Below are positions 1 through 12,612 of a DNA stretch of 64,000 nucleotides, in pieces. Both the position numbers and the translations under genes were made by a program. Numbering within the stretch: position 1 is the first letter of the stretch; the number at the start of each line of letters is the position of its first letter. The stretch comes from Streptococcus alactolyticus. GTDB lineage: Bacteria; Bacillota; Bacilli; Lactobacillales; Streptococcaceae. The notes below the pieces were generated by a model. That model ran no database searches and was not told the DNA's origin. It saw only the letters and a program-made list of their open reading frames with translations. The DNA lies in contig NZ_JAAXMT010000008.1 in assembly GCF_012277075.1 (NCBI RefSeq), forward strand, positions 62,001 to 126,000, written 5' to 3'.

Positions 1-360
1 GAAGTAACTGTCGGTGCAGGTGATTTGGCCTTATCTATCTCATCATCAACTAAGCATAAAAAAGAATGTGAAGCATTCATTTCTTATATGGCTTCAGCTA
101 AAGCAATGCAAAAATATTATGACGTCGATGGCTCACCAGTATCTGTAAATGGTGTGGTTGAAGACGAGAACTCTCCCCTTGCTCCGCTTTATCAATTAGC
201 TTTTACAGATAAGCACTATGTTTGGCTTGGTGAAAATTGGACAAGCGAAGAAGACTTCTTTAGTTTGACAACCAATTATTTGATGAGCAAAGATGCTAAG
301 CAATATACAGATGAATTAAATGTCTTTTTCAATCCGATGAAAGCCGATGTGACGAAGTAG
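1..360 (+). CDS. Sugar ABC transporter solute-binding protein, C-terminal part (MsmE-like)
   Basis: The reading frame is open from base 1 and ends with TAG at 358-360, giving the last 119 residues; the signal peptide and N-lobe lie upstream of the window. The motifs KYYDVDGSP and FFNPMK recur at the same positions in the complete binding protein at 52542-53804, which identifies it as a family 1 extracellular sugar-binding lipoprotein. It is followed 12 bases later by two permease genes and then by gtfA, so it most likely captures sucrose, isomalto-oligosaccharides or related sugars for the membrane channel. The exact ligand cannot be told from this fragment. Confidence 0.85.
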   Translation, partial: EVTVGAGDLALSISSSTKHKKECEAFISYMASAKAMQKYYDVDGSPVSVNGVVEDENSPLAPLYQLAFTDKHYVWLGENWTSEEDFFSLTTNYLMSKDAKQYTDELNVFFNPMKADVTK

Positions 361-372
361 GAGGAAACTAGA

Positions 373-1239
373 ATGCGAAAATTTTTAAATAAATATTGGG
401 GCTGGGTGTTCTTGATTGTTCCCTTGATTTTACAAGCAATTTTCTTCTATTTCCCAATGATTCAAGGTGCTTTCTACAGTTTTACAAACTGGACTGGATT
501 GACTTACAATTTTGATTTTGTTGGTGTCAACAATTATAAAATCTTGCTAACGGATACCAAATTCTTTAAAGCTCTTGGCTTTACTTTGATTTTGACCATT
601 GCGTTAATTATCGGTGAAATTGTGATTGGTATCTGGGTGGCGCGTGCTTTGAATGCTAAAATCAAAGGTCAAACGTTCTTTAGAGCTTGGTTCTTTTTCC
701 CAGCTGTTTTGTCAGGGTTGACAGTGTCTTTGATTTTTAAACAGGTTTTTAACTATGGTTTGCCTGCTATCGGTGAAGCTTTGAACATTGAATTTTTGAA
801 AACAAGTCTTTTAGGAACAACTGGCGGTGCTGTTTTTGCAGCAATCTTTGTTATGTTGTGGCAAGGTGTTGCCATGCCGATTATTCTCTTCCTATCTGGT
901 CTTCAAACCATTCCAAGTGAGATTACAGAAGCGGCCGCAATCGATGGCGCAAACAGCAAACAAACGTTCTGGAACATTGAATTACCATATCTGTTACCAA
1001 GTATTTCTATGGTCTTTATCATGGCACTAAAAGGTGGCTTAACAGCTTTTGACCAAATCTTTGCTTTGACTGGTGGTGGACCAAGTAATTCAACAACATC
1101 AATCGGACTTTTGGTTTACAATTATGCCTTTTCAAGTAACCAATACGGTTATGCTAACGCAATTGCCTTGATTCTTTTTGCCATCATTGTTCTTGTTTCA
1201 GTGTTGCAACTTAAATTATCAAGTCGTTTTGAAGTATAG
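373..1239 (+). CDS. msmF: Sugar ABC transporter permease, MsmF type
   Basis: A 288-residue integral membrane protein with six hydrophobic segments, the first after a short charged N-terminus. The EAA loop (EITEAAAIDGAN, about residues 183-194), which docks on the ATPase, is intact. It forms a heterodimer with the next gene to make the import channel. The AGGAGG ribosome-binding site overlaps the stop codon of the binding-protein gene, so the genes are translationally close. Its paralogue is the permease at 53806-54696. Assignment to the msm/sus class rests on similarity and gene order. Confidence 0.9.
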   Translation: MRKFLNKYWGWVFLIVPLILQAIFFYFPMIQGAFYSFTNWTGLTYNFDFVGVNNYKILLTDTKFFKALGFTLILTIALIIGEIVIGIWVARALNAKIKGQTFFRAWFFFPAVLSGLTVSLIFKQVFNYGLPAIGEALNIEFLKTSLLGTTGGAVFAAIFVMLWQGVAMPIILFLSGLQTIPSEITEAAAIDGANSKQTFWNIELPYLLPSISMVFIMALKGGLTAFDQIFALTGGGPSNSTTSIGLLVYNYAFSSNQYGYANAIALILFAIIVLVSVLQLKLSSRFEV

Positions 1240-1252
1240 GAGTGAGTGAGAG

Positions 1253-2086
1253 ATGAAAAAAGAAGAACGTTATAATACTTTTTGGAAATATGTGCTCTTA
1301 ATTGCGGGTTCAATTCTGATTTTGATTCCTTTATTAGCAACTGTCTTTAGTTCATTTAAGACAACTAAGGATATCATGCAACATTTCTTTGCTTTTCCAA
1401 ATCCTGTCACTCTAAGCAACTACACACGCTTGCTTGCTGATGGCATCGGACATTATTTCTTAAATTCAACGATTATCACCGTTGTATCAGTGATTTTGGT
1501 GACTTTATTTATTCCTGCGGCTGCTTATTCAATTGCTCGTAATATGAGCAAAAAACGTGCTTTCAATATCATGTACAGTTTGTTGATTTTGGGAATTTTT
1601 GTGCCATTTCAAGTTATCATGATTCCAATCACAGTAATGATGAGTCGACTTGGCTTGACTAATATTTTGGGTTTGATTATCTTGTACTTAACATATGCTG
1701 TACCACAAACCTTATTCTTGTATGTCGGATACATCAAGTTAAGTGTTCCTGACAGTTTGGATGAAGCAGCTGAGATTGATGGTGCTGATAAATTCACAAC
1801 TTATCGCAAAATCGTCTTTCCAATGTTAAAACCAATGCACGCTACAACTTTGATTATCAATGCACTTTGGTTTTGGAATGACTTCATGCTTCCACTCTTG
1901 ATGCTGAATAAATCATCAGACTCTTGGTCATTGCCACTTTTTCAATACAACTACACAGGACAATACCTCAGCGACTACGGACCAAGCTTTGCATCATACG
2001 TCGTTGGTATTATTACTATCACAATCGTTTACCTCATTTTCCAAAAACATATCATTTCAGGAATGAGCAACGGCGCAGTGAAATAA
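1253..2086 (+). CDS. msmG: Sugar ABC transporter permease, MsmG type
   Basis: A 277-residue membrane protein, the second channel subunit, beginning 13 bases after msmF. The EAA motif reads DEAAEIDGADKFTTY at about residues 164-178, and the C-terminus ends FQKHIISGMSNGAVK, as is usual for this permease class. The paralogue at 54706-55533 has nearly the same tail. No msmK-type ATPase gene follows; gtfA comes next, so the ATPase must be encoded elsewhere. Confidence 0.9.
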   Translation: MKKEERYNTFWKYVLLIAGSILILIPLLATVFSSFKTTKDIMQHFFAFPNPVTLSNYTRLLADGIGHYFLNSTIITVVSVILVTLFIPAAAYSIARNMSKKRAFNIMYSLLILGIFVPFQVIMIPITVMMSRLGLTNILGLIILYLTYAVPQTLFLYVGYIKLSVPDSLDEAAEIDGADKFTTYRKIVFPMLKPMHATTLIINALWFWNDFMLPLLMLNKSSDSWSLPLFQYNYTGQYLSDYGPSFASYVVGIITITIVYLIFQKHIISGMSNGAVK

Positions 2087-2131
2087 GGAGTCGACGCAGT
2101 GTCATTAAGACACAAGGAGGCTCATCTTTTT

Positions 2132-2169
2132 CACCCAGCCCGTAGCCCGAGTTCAACTTTTGCTGGGTG
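2132..2169 (+). other. Intercistronic hairpin between msmG and gtfA
   Basis: An 8-bp perfect stem (CACCCAGC at 2132-2139 with GCTGGGTG at 2162-2169) lies in the 112-base gap. There is no U-tract, so it looks like an mRNA processing or stability element rather than a terminator. A good Shine-Dalgarno (AAGGAGG, about 2114-2120) sits just upstream with no start codon behind it, perhaps the remains of a lost gene. Confidence 0.4.
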
Positions 2170-2198
2170 CTAAAATCCAAAAGGGTAAAGGAGTAACT

Positions 2199-3644
2199 AT
2201 GACAATACAAAATAAAACAATGCTTATTACTTACTCAGATAGTCTGGGAAAGAATTTGAAAGAATTAAATGAAAATCTTGGCAAGTATTTTGGAGAAGCT
2301 GTCGGCGGGGTTCATCTTTTGCCATTTTTCCCGTCAACAGGTGACCGTGGTTTTGCGCCAGTCGATTATGATGAGGTTGATGCTGCATTTGGGGATTGGG
2401 ATGACGTGAAGGCATTGGGTGAGAAGTATTATCTCATGTTTGATTTCATGATTAACCATATTTCTCGTCAATCAAAATATTACAAAGATTATCAAGAAAA
2501 GCACGAAGCTAGTGCTTACAAGGATATGTTTCTTAACTGGGATAAATTTTGGCCAGAAAATCGTCCGACACAAGCTGATGTGGATTTGATTTACAAGCGT
2601 AAAGACCGCGCACCAAAACAAGAAATTCACTTTGCGGACGGTTCAGTTGAGCATCTCTGGAACACATTTGGTGAAGAGCAGATTGACCTTGATGTGACAA
2701 AAGACGTGACCATGGATTTCATTCGAAAGACCATCGCGCATTTAGCTGAAAATGGTTGCGACCTTATTCGATTAGATGCTTTTGCTTATGCAGTTAAAAA
2801 ATTAGATACTAATGATTTCTTTGTAGAACCAGAAATCTGGGAATTGCTTGATAAAGTCCGTAGCATTGCTGCGGAATCTGGTACAGAGTTACTTCCAGAA
2901 ATTCACGAGCATTATTCGATTCAGTTTAAAATCGCTGAGCACGATTACTATGTTTATGATTTTGCCCTTCCGATGGTGGTTCTTTATAGCCTTTACAGCG
3001 GAAATGTTAATCGTTTGGCGAAATGGCTTAAAATGTCTCCAATGAAACAATTTACGACACTTGATACGCACGATGGTATTGGAGTTGTTGATGTCAAAGA
3101 TATCTTGACGGATGAGGAAATTGATTACACGTCAAATGAACTTTATAAAGTAGGTGCCAACGTCAACCGAAAATATTCAACAGCCGAGTATAATAATCTT
3201 GATATCTACCAAATCAATTCAACTTACTATTCTGCGCTTGGGGATGATGACAAGAAATATTTCTTAGCTCGTTTGATTCAAGCTTTCGCGCCAGGCATTC
3301 CACAAGTGTATTATGTTGGCTTTTTAGCTGGTAAAAATGATCTTGAATTGTTAGAAAAAACAAAAGAAGGTCGCAATATTAATCGTCATTATTATAGCAG
3401 TAGCGAAATTGCAGAAGAAGTCAAACGTCCAGTTGTTCAAGCTTTGCTAAAATTATTTACTTTCCGTAATCAATCGGCTGCTTTTGACCTGGATGGCAGT
3501 ATTGAAGTTGATGAACTTGATAGTCACACAATTCTTATTACACGCCGTAATCAAGGCAGTAGTGTTGTCGCACAAGCAAAGATTAATCTAAAAGATTTGA
3601 CTTATCATATCACAGAAAACGGTCAAGAAATTACCTTTCTATAA
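2199..3644 (+). CDS. gtfA: Sucrose phosphorylase (GH13 subfamily 18)
   Basis: Converts sucrose plus phosphate to glucose 1-phosphate and fructose in the cytoplasm. The start at 2199 is preceded by AAAGGAG and gives 481 residues, the usual GtfA length; an upstream in-frame ATG at 2160 lacks a ribosome-binding site. The catalytic triad is visible: the nucleophile Asp in RLDAFAY, the acid/base Glu in LLPEIHEHY and the transition-state Asp in TLDTHDG. The acceptor loop reads [11 protein letters not shown], as in true sucrose phosphorylases. A second GH13_18 enzyme sits at 51056-52519. Together with the upstream transporter and dexB it forms an msm-like operon. Confidence 0.93.
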   Translation: MTIQNKTMLITYSDSLGKNLKELNENLGKYFGEAVGGVHLLPFFPSTGDRGFAPVDYDEVDAAFGDWDDVKALGEKYYLMFDFMINHISRQSKYYKDYQEKHEASAYKDMFLNWDKFWPENRPTQADVDLIYKRKDRAPKQEIHFADGSVEHLWNTFGEEQIDLDVTKDVTMDFIRKTIAHLAENGCDLIRLDAFAYAVKKLDTNDFFVEPEIWELLDKVRSIAAESGTELLPEIHEHYSIQFKIAEHDYYVYDFALPMVVLYSLYSGNVNRLAKWLKMSPMKQFTTLDTHDGIGVVDVKDILTDEEIDYTSNELYKVGANVNRKYSTAEYNNLDIYQINSTYYSALGDDDKKYFLARLIQAFAPGIPQVYYVGFLAGKNDLELLEKTKEGRNINRHYYSSSEIAEEVKRPVVQALLKLFTFRNQSAAFDLDGSIEVDELDSHTILITRRNQGSSVVAQAKINLKDLTYHITENGQEITFL

Positions 3645-3648
3645 AGCT

Positions 3649-3676
3649 AAAAGCAAGGGATTATCCTTGCTTTTCT
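3649..3676 (+). terminator. Rho-independent terminator after gtfA
   Basis: A perfect 10-bp stem (AAAAGCAAGG / CCTTGCTTTT) with a 6-base loop and a T-rich tail. It separates the ABC/gtfA operon from dexB, which has its own promoter. Confidence 0.85.
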
Positions 3677-3696
3677 CTGCATCTAGGTTTGAGTAA

Positions 3697-5376
<1,680 letters not shown>

Positions 5377-5377
5377 T

Positions 5378-5407
5378 AAAAAACAGCTCCTAATTAGGAG
5401 CTGTTTT
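5378..5407. terminator. Bidirectional terminator between dexB and galR
   Basis: A near-perfect palindrome: AAAAACAGCTCC, loop TAATTA, GGAGCTGTTTTT. It has A-runs and T-runs on the two sides, so it can serve the convergent dexB (+) and galR (-) transcripts. Confidence 0.85.
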
Positions 5408-5412
5408 TAGAT

Positions 5413-6414
<1,002 letters not shown>

Positions 6415-6436
6415 TCATCCCTTCTTTCTTGATAGT

Positions 6437-6442
6437 ATTATA
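6437..6442 (-). promoter_or_regulatory. galR promoter, extended -10
   Basis: On the minus strand TGATATAAT forms an extended -10 element, about 25 bases upstream of the galR start. No convincing -35 is needed for this class. Confidence 0.5.
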
Positions 6443-6493
6443 TCACATCATTAGGAAAAATAAAGCTTTTAAGTAAAACTTTAGTAAATATAA

Positions 6494-6522
6494 TTGACAT
6501 GTTTTAACTAAGACAGTAAAAT
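6494..6522 (+). promoter_or_regulatory. galK promoter
   Basis: TTGACA (6494-6499), a 17-base spacer and TAAAAT (6517-6522) make a strong sigma-A promoter 42 bases before galK. Several related TAACTAA/TAGTAAA words around it could be GalR half-sites, but I could not define an operator. Confidence 0.75.
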
Positions 6523-6564
6523 GAAACCGTAATCATAATAAAGCAATAAAAAAAGGAGACCCTC

Positions 6565-7737
6565 ATGAATACGAAAGAACTTAATCAAGCTTTTATTAAT
6601 GTTTTTGGAACAGAAGCCGATGCTACATTTTTCTCACCAGGTCGTATTAATCTAATTGGTGAACACACTGACTACAACGGTGGTCACGTATTCCCTGCAG
6701 CTATCACTCTTGGAACATACGGGGCAGCTCGTAAACGTGATGATAAAGTTTTACGTTTTTATTCAGCTAACTTTGATGATTTAGGTATTATTGAAGTGTC
6801 ACTTGATAATCTTACTTTTGATAAGAAAGATAGCTGGACAAATTATCCAAAAGGTGTCATTAAATTCTTGCAAGAAGCTGGTCACAAAATTGATAGTGGT
6901 TTTGAACTTTACGTCAACGGTAATATTCCAAATGGTTCTGGCTTGTCATCATCAGCCTCACTAGAACTTTTGGTCGGTATCGTAGCCGAAGAATTATTTG
7001 ACCTTGAAGTTGAACGTTTAGACTTAGTAAAAATTGGTAAACAAACAGAAAATAAATTTATCGGAGTAAATTCTGGTATCATGGACCAATTTGCCATCGG
7101 TATGGGTGCTGACAAACAAGCTATCTACCTTGATACAAATACATTAGAATATGAACTTGTTCCACTTGATCTTGGTGACAATGTCATTGTCATCATGAAT
7201 ACTAATAAACGTCGTGAGCTTGCTGATTCAAAATATAACGAACGTCGTGCAGAATGTGAAAAAGCAGTAGAAGAACTTAACCAAGTGCTTGATATCAAGA
7301 CATTGGGTGAACTTGATTTGCAAAGTTTTGACGAATATAGCTATCTTATTAAAGATGAAAATCGTCTCAAACGTGCCCGCCATGCTGTCTGGGAAAATCA
7401 ACGTACCCTTCAAGCCAAAGAAGCTTTGATGGCTGGTGAACTTGAAAAATTTGGTCGTTTGGTGAATGCCTCACATGTCTCACTTGAGCATGATTATGAG
7501 GTAACAGGTATCGAACTTGATACCCTTGCTCACACTGCTTGGCAACAAGAAGGAGTTCTCGGAGCTCGTATGACAGGAGCGGGATTCGGTGGCTGCGGTA
7601 TTGCTATTGTTGCTAAAGATAAAGTTGATGAATTTACTAAAAACGTTGGGCAAGTTTACACTGAAACAGTTGGTTATGCGCCAGCTTTCTACATTGCTGA
7701 AATCGCTGGTGGTTCACGTGTCTTATCTAGAAAATAA
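6565..7737 (+). CDS. galK: Galactokinase
   Basis: First Leloir step: ATP-dependent phosphorylation of alpha-D-galactose to galactose 1-phosphate. It has 390 residues, the usual length. The GHMP-kinase motifs are all present: the galactokinase signature [15 protein letters not shown] (about residues 26-40), the phosphate-binding [11 protein letters not shown] (about 119-129) and TGAGFGGCG (about 336-344). AAAAAGGAGA lies 7 bases before the ATG. It is followed 19 bases later by galT and then galE. Confidence 0.95.
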   Translation: MNTKELNQAFINVFGTEADATFFSPGRINLIGEHTDYNGGHVFPAAITLGTYGAARKRDDKVLRFYSANFDDLGIIEVSLDNLTFDKKDSWTNYPKGVIKFLQEAGHKIDSGFELYVNGNIPNGSGLSSSASLELLVGIVAEELFDLEVERLDLVKIGKQTENKFIGVNSGIMDQFAIGMGADKQAIYLDTNTLEYELVPLDLGDNVIVIMNTNKRRELADSKYNERRAECEKAVEELNQVLDIKTLGELDLQSFDEYSYLIKDENRLKRARHAVWENQRTLQAKEALMAGELEKFGRLVNASHVSLEHDYEVTGIELDTLAHTAWQQEGVLGARMTGAGFGGCGIAIVAKDKVDEFTKNVGQVYTETVGYAPAFYIAEIAGGSRVLSRK

Positions 7738-7756
7738 TTAAGATTAGAGAGATAAA

Positions 7757-9359
7757 ATGAAACTTTTAGATACTTTTGTCGCTAAGGTAATTGAAGCAAG
7801 CGACTATACAGAAGATGATATGTTTTACTTGCGTAACCGTGTCCTAGCCCTTGTGGGTGAGGATGGAGCAGAGCAAGAAACGCAAGAAACAGATTTAATT
7901 GCTCTCAAAGAAGAGTTGGTTGACTTAGCTGTAAAAAATGGCAAAGTCGGCGAATTAATGGCAGAAAAAGATTGCTTGGGTGCTGAATTGATGAACTTCA
8001 TCACACCAATCCCGAGTCAGGTGAATCGTCGTTTCTGGGACACTTATGCTAAATCTCCTCAACAAGCTGTCGCAGATTTTTATGACCTAAGCAAACGTAA
8101 TGACTACATTAAAATCGCTGCTATTGCCAAAAATATTGCCTTTACGACGCCGTCACAATACGGTGATATTCAGATTACGATTAATTTATCAAAACCTGAA
8201 AAAGACCCTAAAGCAATTGCTGCTGCTAAGTTAACCAAGGCGTCTTCTTATCCAAAATGTCAGTTATGTATGGAAAATGAAGGCTATCAAGGTCGAATTA
8301 ATCACCCAGCGCGTGCTAATCACCGCATCATTCGCTTGAATCTTGGCGATGAAAAATGGGGCTTCCAATACTCACCATATGCCTATTTTAATGAACATTG
8401 CATTATCCTAAATACTGAGCATGTGCCGATGGTTATCAGTAAAAATACTTTTGCGCAGTTACTTGATATTGTCGATATTTTCCCAGGTTACTTTGCTGGG
8501 TCAAATTCAGACTTGCCAATCGTCGGTGGGTCGATCTTGACACACAATCACTACCAAGGTGGTCGTCATGTCTTTCCAATGGAAATAGCCGAGCTGGACA
8601 ATGAATTTCATTTTAAAGGTTATTCTGATGTGACAGCATCGTATAGCATACATTATACGAAGTTATACGATGACACACAATCACTATCAAGGTGGTCGTC
8701 ATGTCTTTCCAATGGAAATAGCCGAGCTGGACAATGAATTTCATTTTAAAGGTTATTCTGATGTGACAGCAGGTATTGTCAAATGGCCAATGTCAGTGCT
8801 TCGTTTACGTAGTCAAAACAAGGCACGCTTGGTTGAGTTGGCTGAAAAAATTCGTTTGGCATGGTACGATTATTCTGACGAAAGTGTTGATGTATTAGCT
8901 TATACAGGCGACACACCACATCACACAGTTACTCCAATTGCACGCAAACGTGATGGTCAATTTGAACTGGATATCGTTCTTCGAGACAATCACACGACAG
9001 CTGAATTTCCAGACGGTGTTTATCATCCACATGCTGATGTGCAACACATTAAAAAGGAAAATATTGGACTTATCGAAGTTATGGGGTTAGCTATTTTACC
9101 GCCACGTCTGAAAGATGAACTGCTAGAAGTTGAAAAATATCTTTTGAACCAGTATAATGAAATCGCTGACTATCATAAAGATTGGGCAGATGAGATTAAA
9201 AAACGTACGGATATTACGGCTGATACAGTGCATAATATTGTACAAGAAGAAGTTGGACACGTTTTTGTTCGTGTTCTAGAAGATGCCGGTGTTTACAAAC
9301 GTGATGAAAAAGGTCAAAAAGCCTTTATGCGTTTTGTAAATGGCATTGGGTTAGAATAG
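7757..9359 (+). CDS. galT: Galactose-1-phosphate uridylyltransferase, interrupted by an artefactual 133-bp insertion
   Basis: Transfers UMP from UDP-glucose to galactose 1-phosphate. As printed the gene is broken: an N-terminal frame runs 7757-8737 and a second frame covers 8670-9359. The break is a 101-bp tandem duplication (8538-8638 and 8671-8771) separated by 32 foreign bases (8639-8670). Deleting one duplicate plus the 32 bases (133 bp) rejoins the frame and gives 489 residues, the length of the Firmicute class II GalT. Recognisable parts are the [14 protein letters not shown] segment and [10 protein letters not shown]. It lies between galK and galE, 9 bases before galE. I think the gene is intact in the real genome (see findings). 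Confidence 0.9.
8538..8771. repeat. 101-bp direct duplication flanking a loxP-containing linker
   Basis: 8538-8638 and 8671-8771 are the same sequence except for one base (C at 8554, T at 8687). Between them, 8639-8670 is the last 7 bases of one loxP arm, the 8-bp spacer GCATACAT (8646-8653), a complete 13-bp loxP arm (8654-8666) and ACGA. From memory this is the 3' 32 bases of the Roche 454 Titanium paired-end circularisation linker. Confidence 0.9.
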
Positions 9360-9368
9360 GAGAAATAA

Positions 9369-10367
9369 ATGTCAATTTTAGTGCTTGGTGGAGCTGGCTA
9401 CATCGGCTCTCACATGGTTGATCGTTTAATTGAAAAAGGTGAAGAAAAAGTTGTTGTTGTCGATAGTTTGGTGACAGGACATCGTGCAGCGGTTCATCCT
9501 GACGCAAAATTCTATCAAGGAGATCTTGCTGATCAAGATTTCATGCGTAAGGTTTTCACAGAAAATCCTGATGTGGATGCTGTCATTCACTTTGCAGCTT
9601 ATTCATTGGTTGCAGAATCAATGGAAAAACCATTGAAATACTTTGATAACAACACTGCTGGCATGATTAAATTGCTTGAAGTGATGAATGAATTTGGTAT
9701 TAAATACATTGTTTTCTCATCAACAGCAGCAACGTACGGGATCCCAGATGAAATTCCAATCAAGGAAACAACGCCTCAACGCCCAATCAATCCTTACGGC
9801 GAAAGTAAGTTAATGATGGAAACCATTATGAAATGGTCTGACCAAGCTTATGGTATTAAGTTTGTGCCTCTTCGTTATTTCAACGTTGCGGGTGCGAAAC
9901 CTGATGGGTCTATCGGCGAAGATCATGGACCTGAAACCCACTTGTTACCAATCATTTTACAAGTGGCGCAAGGTGTGCGTGACAAAATCATGATTTTTGG
10001 AAATGATTACAACACTCCAGATGGAACGAATGTTCGTGATTACGTTCATCCATTTGATTTGGCGGATGCTCACCTTTTAGCAGTCAAATACTTGCGTGAG
10101 GGCAATCCATCAACTGCTTTTAACCTTGGTTCATCAACAGGTTTTTCAAACTTGCAAATGCTTGAAGCAGCTCGTAAGGTGACAGGAAAGGAAATCCCAG
10201 CAGAATTGGCAGGGCGTCGTCCTGGTGACCCAGATACTTTGGTAGCGTCATCAGAAAAAGCGCGTGAAATCCTTGGTTGGAAACCACAATTTGATGATAT
10301 TGAAAAAATCATCGCTTCAGCCTGGGCATGGCATTCAAGCCATCCAAATGGCTATAACGACAGATAA
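9369..10367 (+). CDS. galE: UDP-glucose 4-epimerase
   Basis: Interconverts UDP-galactose and UDP-glucose, closing the Leloir cycle and supplying UDP-galactose for surface polysaccharides. 332 residues with the NAD-binding GGAGYIGSH at residues 7-15 and the catalytic Tyr/Lys pair in PYGESK (about residues 142-147). The downstream sugar-nucleotide motif [13 protein letters not shown] is present. It is the last gene of galKTE and is followed by a terminator. Confidence 0.95.
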   Translation: MSILVLGGAGYIGSHMVDRLIEKGEEKVVVVDSLVTGHRAAVHPDAKFYQGDLADQDFMRKVFTENPDVDAVIHFAAYSLVAESMEKPLKYFDNNTAGMIKLLEVMNEFGIKYIVFSSTAATYGIPDEIPIKETTPQRPINPYGESKLMMETIMKWSDQAYGIKFVPLRYFNVAGAKPDGSIGEDHGPETHLLPIILQVAQGVRDKIMIFGNDYNTPDGTNVRDYVHPFDLADAHLLAVKYLREGNPSTAFNLGSSTGFSNLQMLEAARKVTGKEIPAELAGRRPGDPDTLVASSEKAREILGWKPQFDDIEKIIASAWAWHSSHPNGYNDR

Positions 10368-10376
10368 AATGTTAAG

Positions 10377-10405
10377 GCATCAAGTCTAAACTTGGTGCTT
10401 TCTTC
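10377..10405 (+). terminator. Terminator after galE
   Basis: GCATCAAGT (10377-10385) pairs with ACTTGGTGC (10390-10398), one G-T pair, 4-base loop, followed by TTTCTTCT. Confidence 0.65.
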
Positions 10406-10462
10406 TGATGCTAGAAAAAGGATGAAAAACGCCTTGATTTCGGACATTTTTACGGTCAATTC

Positions 10463-10491
10463 TTGCGTTGGGTAGGTAATTTTGGTATAGT
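10463..10491 (+). promoter_or_regulatory. yajC promoter
   Basis: TTGCGT (10463-10468), 17-base spacer and an extended -10 TGGTATAGT (TATAGT 10486-10491), about 30 bases before the yajC start. Confidence 0.55.
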
Positions 10492-10523
10492 AAAATTTGA
10501 CCTTATAATTTTGGAGGATAGAT

Positions 10524-10889
10524 ATGGGAACAATTATTATGTTGGTTGTGATGATTGGGTTGCTTTGGTTTATGCAACGTTCACAACGCAAACAAGCTCA
10601 AGAACGTCAAGATCAGCTTAATGCTTTAAATAAAGGTGATGAAATCGTTACAATCGGTGGTCTTTACGGTATCATTGACGAAGTGGATACAGATAACAAA
10701 AAAATGGTCTTGGACGTTGATGGTATTTATTTGACTTTTGAATTAAGCGCTTTGAAACGTGTTGTAAACAAAGCAGCTCAAGATACCATTGAAACAACTG
10801 TTATCGAAGAAGTGGAAACACCAGTTGAAGAAGATCAAGCTATTGAAGCAGATTCTGATTCTGATACAGCGGTTAAAAGCGAAGACTAA
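10524..10889 (+). CDS. yajC: Preprotein translocase subunit YajC
   Basis: A 121-residue protein with a single N-terminal membrane helix (residues 2-17), then the conserved RSQRKQAQERQDQLNALNKGDEIVTIGGLYGII core (about residues 20-53) and an acidic, low-complexity tail. YajC is an accessory of the SecDF branch of the Sec translocase. GGAGG lies 8 bases before the ATG. It has its own promoter and terminator, so it is monocistronic. Confidence 0.9.
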   Translation: MGTIIMLVVMIGLLWFMQRSQRKQAQERQDQLNALNKGDEIVTIGGLYGIIDEVDTDNKKMVLDVDGIYLTFELSALKRVVNKAAQDTIETTVIEEVETPVEEDQAIEADSDSDTAVKSED

Positions 10890-10897
10890 AAATCAAT

Positions 10898-10925
10898 TCA
10901 GATGGAAAAACCATCTGATTTTTTC
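10898..10925 (+). terminator. Terminator after yajC
   Basis: TCAGATGG, loop AAAAA, CCATCTGA, then TTTTTTC: an 8-bp perfect stem with a U-tract. Confidence 0.85.
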
Positions 10926-11036
10926 TTTTGGCCTGAGGATTGTGGGTAAAAACTATGTAAAACTGGGTAATAAGTAGAGAAAAAATACGCGTTTTATGAT
11001 AAAATATAACGAGCATATACTTGGTAAGGAATTTTT

Positions 11037-11786
11037 ATGTTTAATTTTAGAAGAAAAGAAAAAACGCCTCATCTAGATAAGATTCCCAACCATATCGGGA
11101 TTATCATGGATGGTAATGGTCGTTGGGCAAAAAAACGCATGCAGCCTCGTGTGATGGGGCACAAAGCGGGAATGGATGCCCTTCAAGAAGTCACAATAAA
11201 AGCGTCACAGCTAGGTGTTAAGATTTTAACCGTTTATGCTTTTTCAACTGAAAATTGGTCACGTCCTGAAAGCGAAGTGTCCTTCATCATGAATTTACCT
11301 GTGGAATTCTTTGATAAATACGTCCCAGAATTGAATGCCAATAACGTTCGGGTGCAAGTGATTGGGGATACCAAGCGACTTCCAGAAGCTACTTTAGATG
11401 CTTTGAATCGTGCTTGCGAAACAACCAAACACAACTCAGGCTTGATTTTAAATTTTGCCTTGAATTATGGTGGTCGTGCAGAAATCACAGAAGCGGTGAA
11501 AATGATTGCGCAAGAAGTATTGGAGGCTAATATCAGTCCTGATGATATCACAGAAGAAGTGATTGCCAATCACTTGATGACCAATCATTTACCATATTTG
11601 TATCGTGACCCAGACTTGATTATCAGAACAAGTGGCGAGTTGCGTCTGAGCAATTTCTTGCCTTGGCAATCGGCTTACAGTGAGTTTTACTTCACACCTG
11701 TTTTGTGGCCTGATTTTAAAGGGGACGAATTGGTGAAAGCTATTGAATCGTATAACGAGCGTCAGCGTCGTTTTGGTGGAATATAG
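11037..11786 (+). CDS. uppS: Undecaprenyl diphosphate synthase (isoprenyl transferase)
   Basis: Condenses eight isopentenyl diphosphates onto farnesyl diphosphate in cis, giving the C55 lipid carrier for peptidoglycan and capsule. 249 residues. The signature IIMDGNGRWAKKR (about residues 22-34) contains the catalytic Asp, and the C-terminal motif RTSGELRLSNFLPWQSAYSEFYF matches the family. It starts the uppS-cdsA-rseP-proS-polC run conserved in streptococci. An extended -10 (TGATAAAAT, about 10998-11005) is visible upstream. Confidence 0.95.
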   Translation: MFNFRRKEKTPHLDKIPNHIGIIMDGNGRWAKKRMQPRVMGHKAGMDALQEVTIKASQLGVKILTVYAFSTENWSRPESEVSFIMNLPVEFFDKYVPELNANNVRVQVIGDTKRLPEATLDALNRACETTKHNSGLILNFALNYGGRAEITEAVKMIAQEVLEANISPDDITEEVIANHLMTNHLPYLYRDPDLIIRTSGELRLSNFLPWQSAYSEFYFTPVLWPDFKGDELVKAIESYNERQRRFGGI

Positions 11787-11797
11787 AAAGGGCTAAC

Positions 11798-12592
11798 ATG
11801 AAACAACGTGTCATTTGGGGGGCAATTGCCTTAGTTATTTTTCTGCCTTTTCTACTGTGGGGCGGCTTATCTTTTCAGGTTTTTGTAGGTCTGTTAGCGA
11901 TGATTGGTGTCGCTGAGATGTTACGCATGAAGGGGCTAGAATTCTTCTCACTTGAAGGGGCTTTAGCCATGCTGGGTGCTTTTGTTTTGACGGTGCCTTT
12001 GGACCACTATTTCCCATCATTGCCGATTGATTCGAGTTTCTCAGTTTATGGGATTTTGGTTTTCTTATTGTTAGCAGGAACGGTTATCAACAGCGATGAC
12101 TATTCGTTTGAGGACGCGGCTTATCCGATTGCCTCAAGCCTTTACGTTGGTATTGGTTTCCAAAATCTTGTTGCTGCTCGAATGAGCGGTCTGGATAAAG
12201 TCTTGTTTGCCCTCTTTATTGTGTGGGCGACGGATATTGGCGCTTACATGATTGGTCGCCGTTTTGGTACGCGTAAGCTCTTGCCAAAAGTATCGCCTAA
12301 TAAAACCATCGAAGGTAGTTTAGGCGGTGTGGTTTGTGCGATGGTGGTATCACTTGTCTTTATGCTGGTTGATAAAGCCGTTTATGCGCCGCATCATTTG
12401 TTGGCGATGCTGCTTTACGTTGCTTTATTTAGTGTTTTTGGGCAATTTGGTGACTTGGTGGAAAGTGCCATCAAACGTCATTTTGGGGTGAAAGACTCTG
12501 GAAGATTGATTCCTGGGCATGGTGGTATTTTGGACCGCTTTGATTCAATGATTTTTGTTTTCCCAATTATGCACCTTTTTGGTCTATTTTAA
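11798..12592 (+). CDS. cdsA: Phosphatidate cytidylyltransferase
   Basis: Makes CDP-diacylglycerol from phosphatidic acid and CTP for phospholipid synthesis. 264 residues, about eight membrane helices. The CDS signature is intact near the C-terminus (KDSGRLIPGHGGILDRFDSMIF, about residues 230-251). It starts 11 bases after uppS and is probably cotranscribed with it. Confidence 0.94.
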   Translation: MKQRVIWGAIALVIFLPFLLWGGLSFQVFVGLLAMIGVAEMLRMKGLEFFSLEGALAMLGAFVLTVPLDHYFPSLPIDSSFSVYGILVFLLLAGTVINSDDYSFEDAAYPIASSLYVGIGFQNLVAARMSGLDKVLFALFIVWATDIGAYMIGRRFGTRKLLPKVSPNKTIEGSLGGVVCAMVVSLVFMLVDKAVYAPHHLLAMLLYVALFSVFGQFGDLVESAIKRHFGVKDSGRLIPGHGGILDRFDSMIFVFPIMHLFGLF

Positions 12593-12612
12593 ACACGATT
12601 TAATAGGGTATT

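Noticed and set aside
8639..8670. A genuine loxP site from a Cre-lox phage or from strain engineering
   Set aside because: The partial left arm, the ACGA tail and the flanking 101-bp duplication fit a paired-end sequencing linker better, and there is no marker or phage sequence nearby.
8670..9359. A separate short gene encoding the C-terminal half of GalT
   Set aside because: Its first 34 residues are the duplicated segment and its ATG comes from the linker junction (A of ACGA followed by TG); it is the back half of galT.
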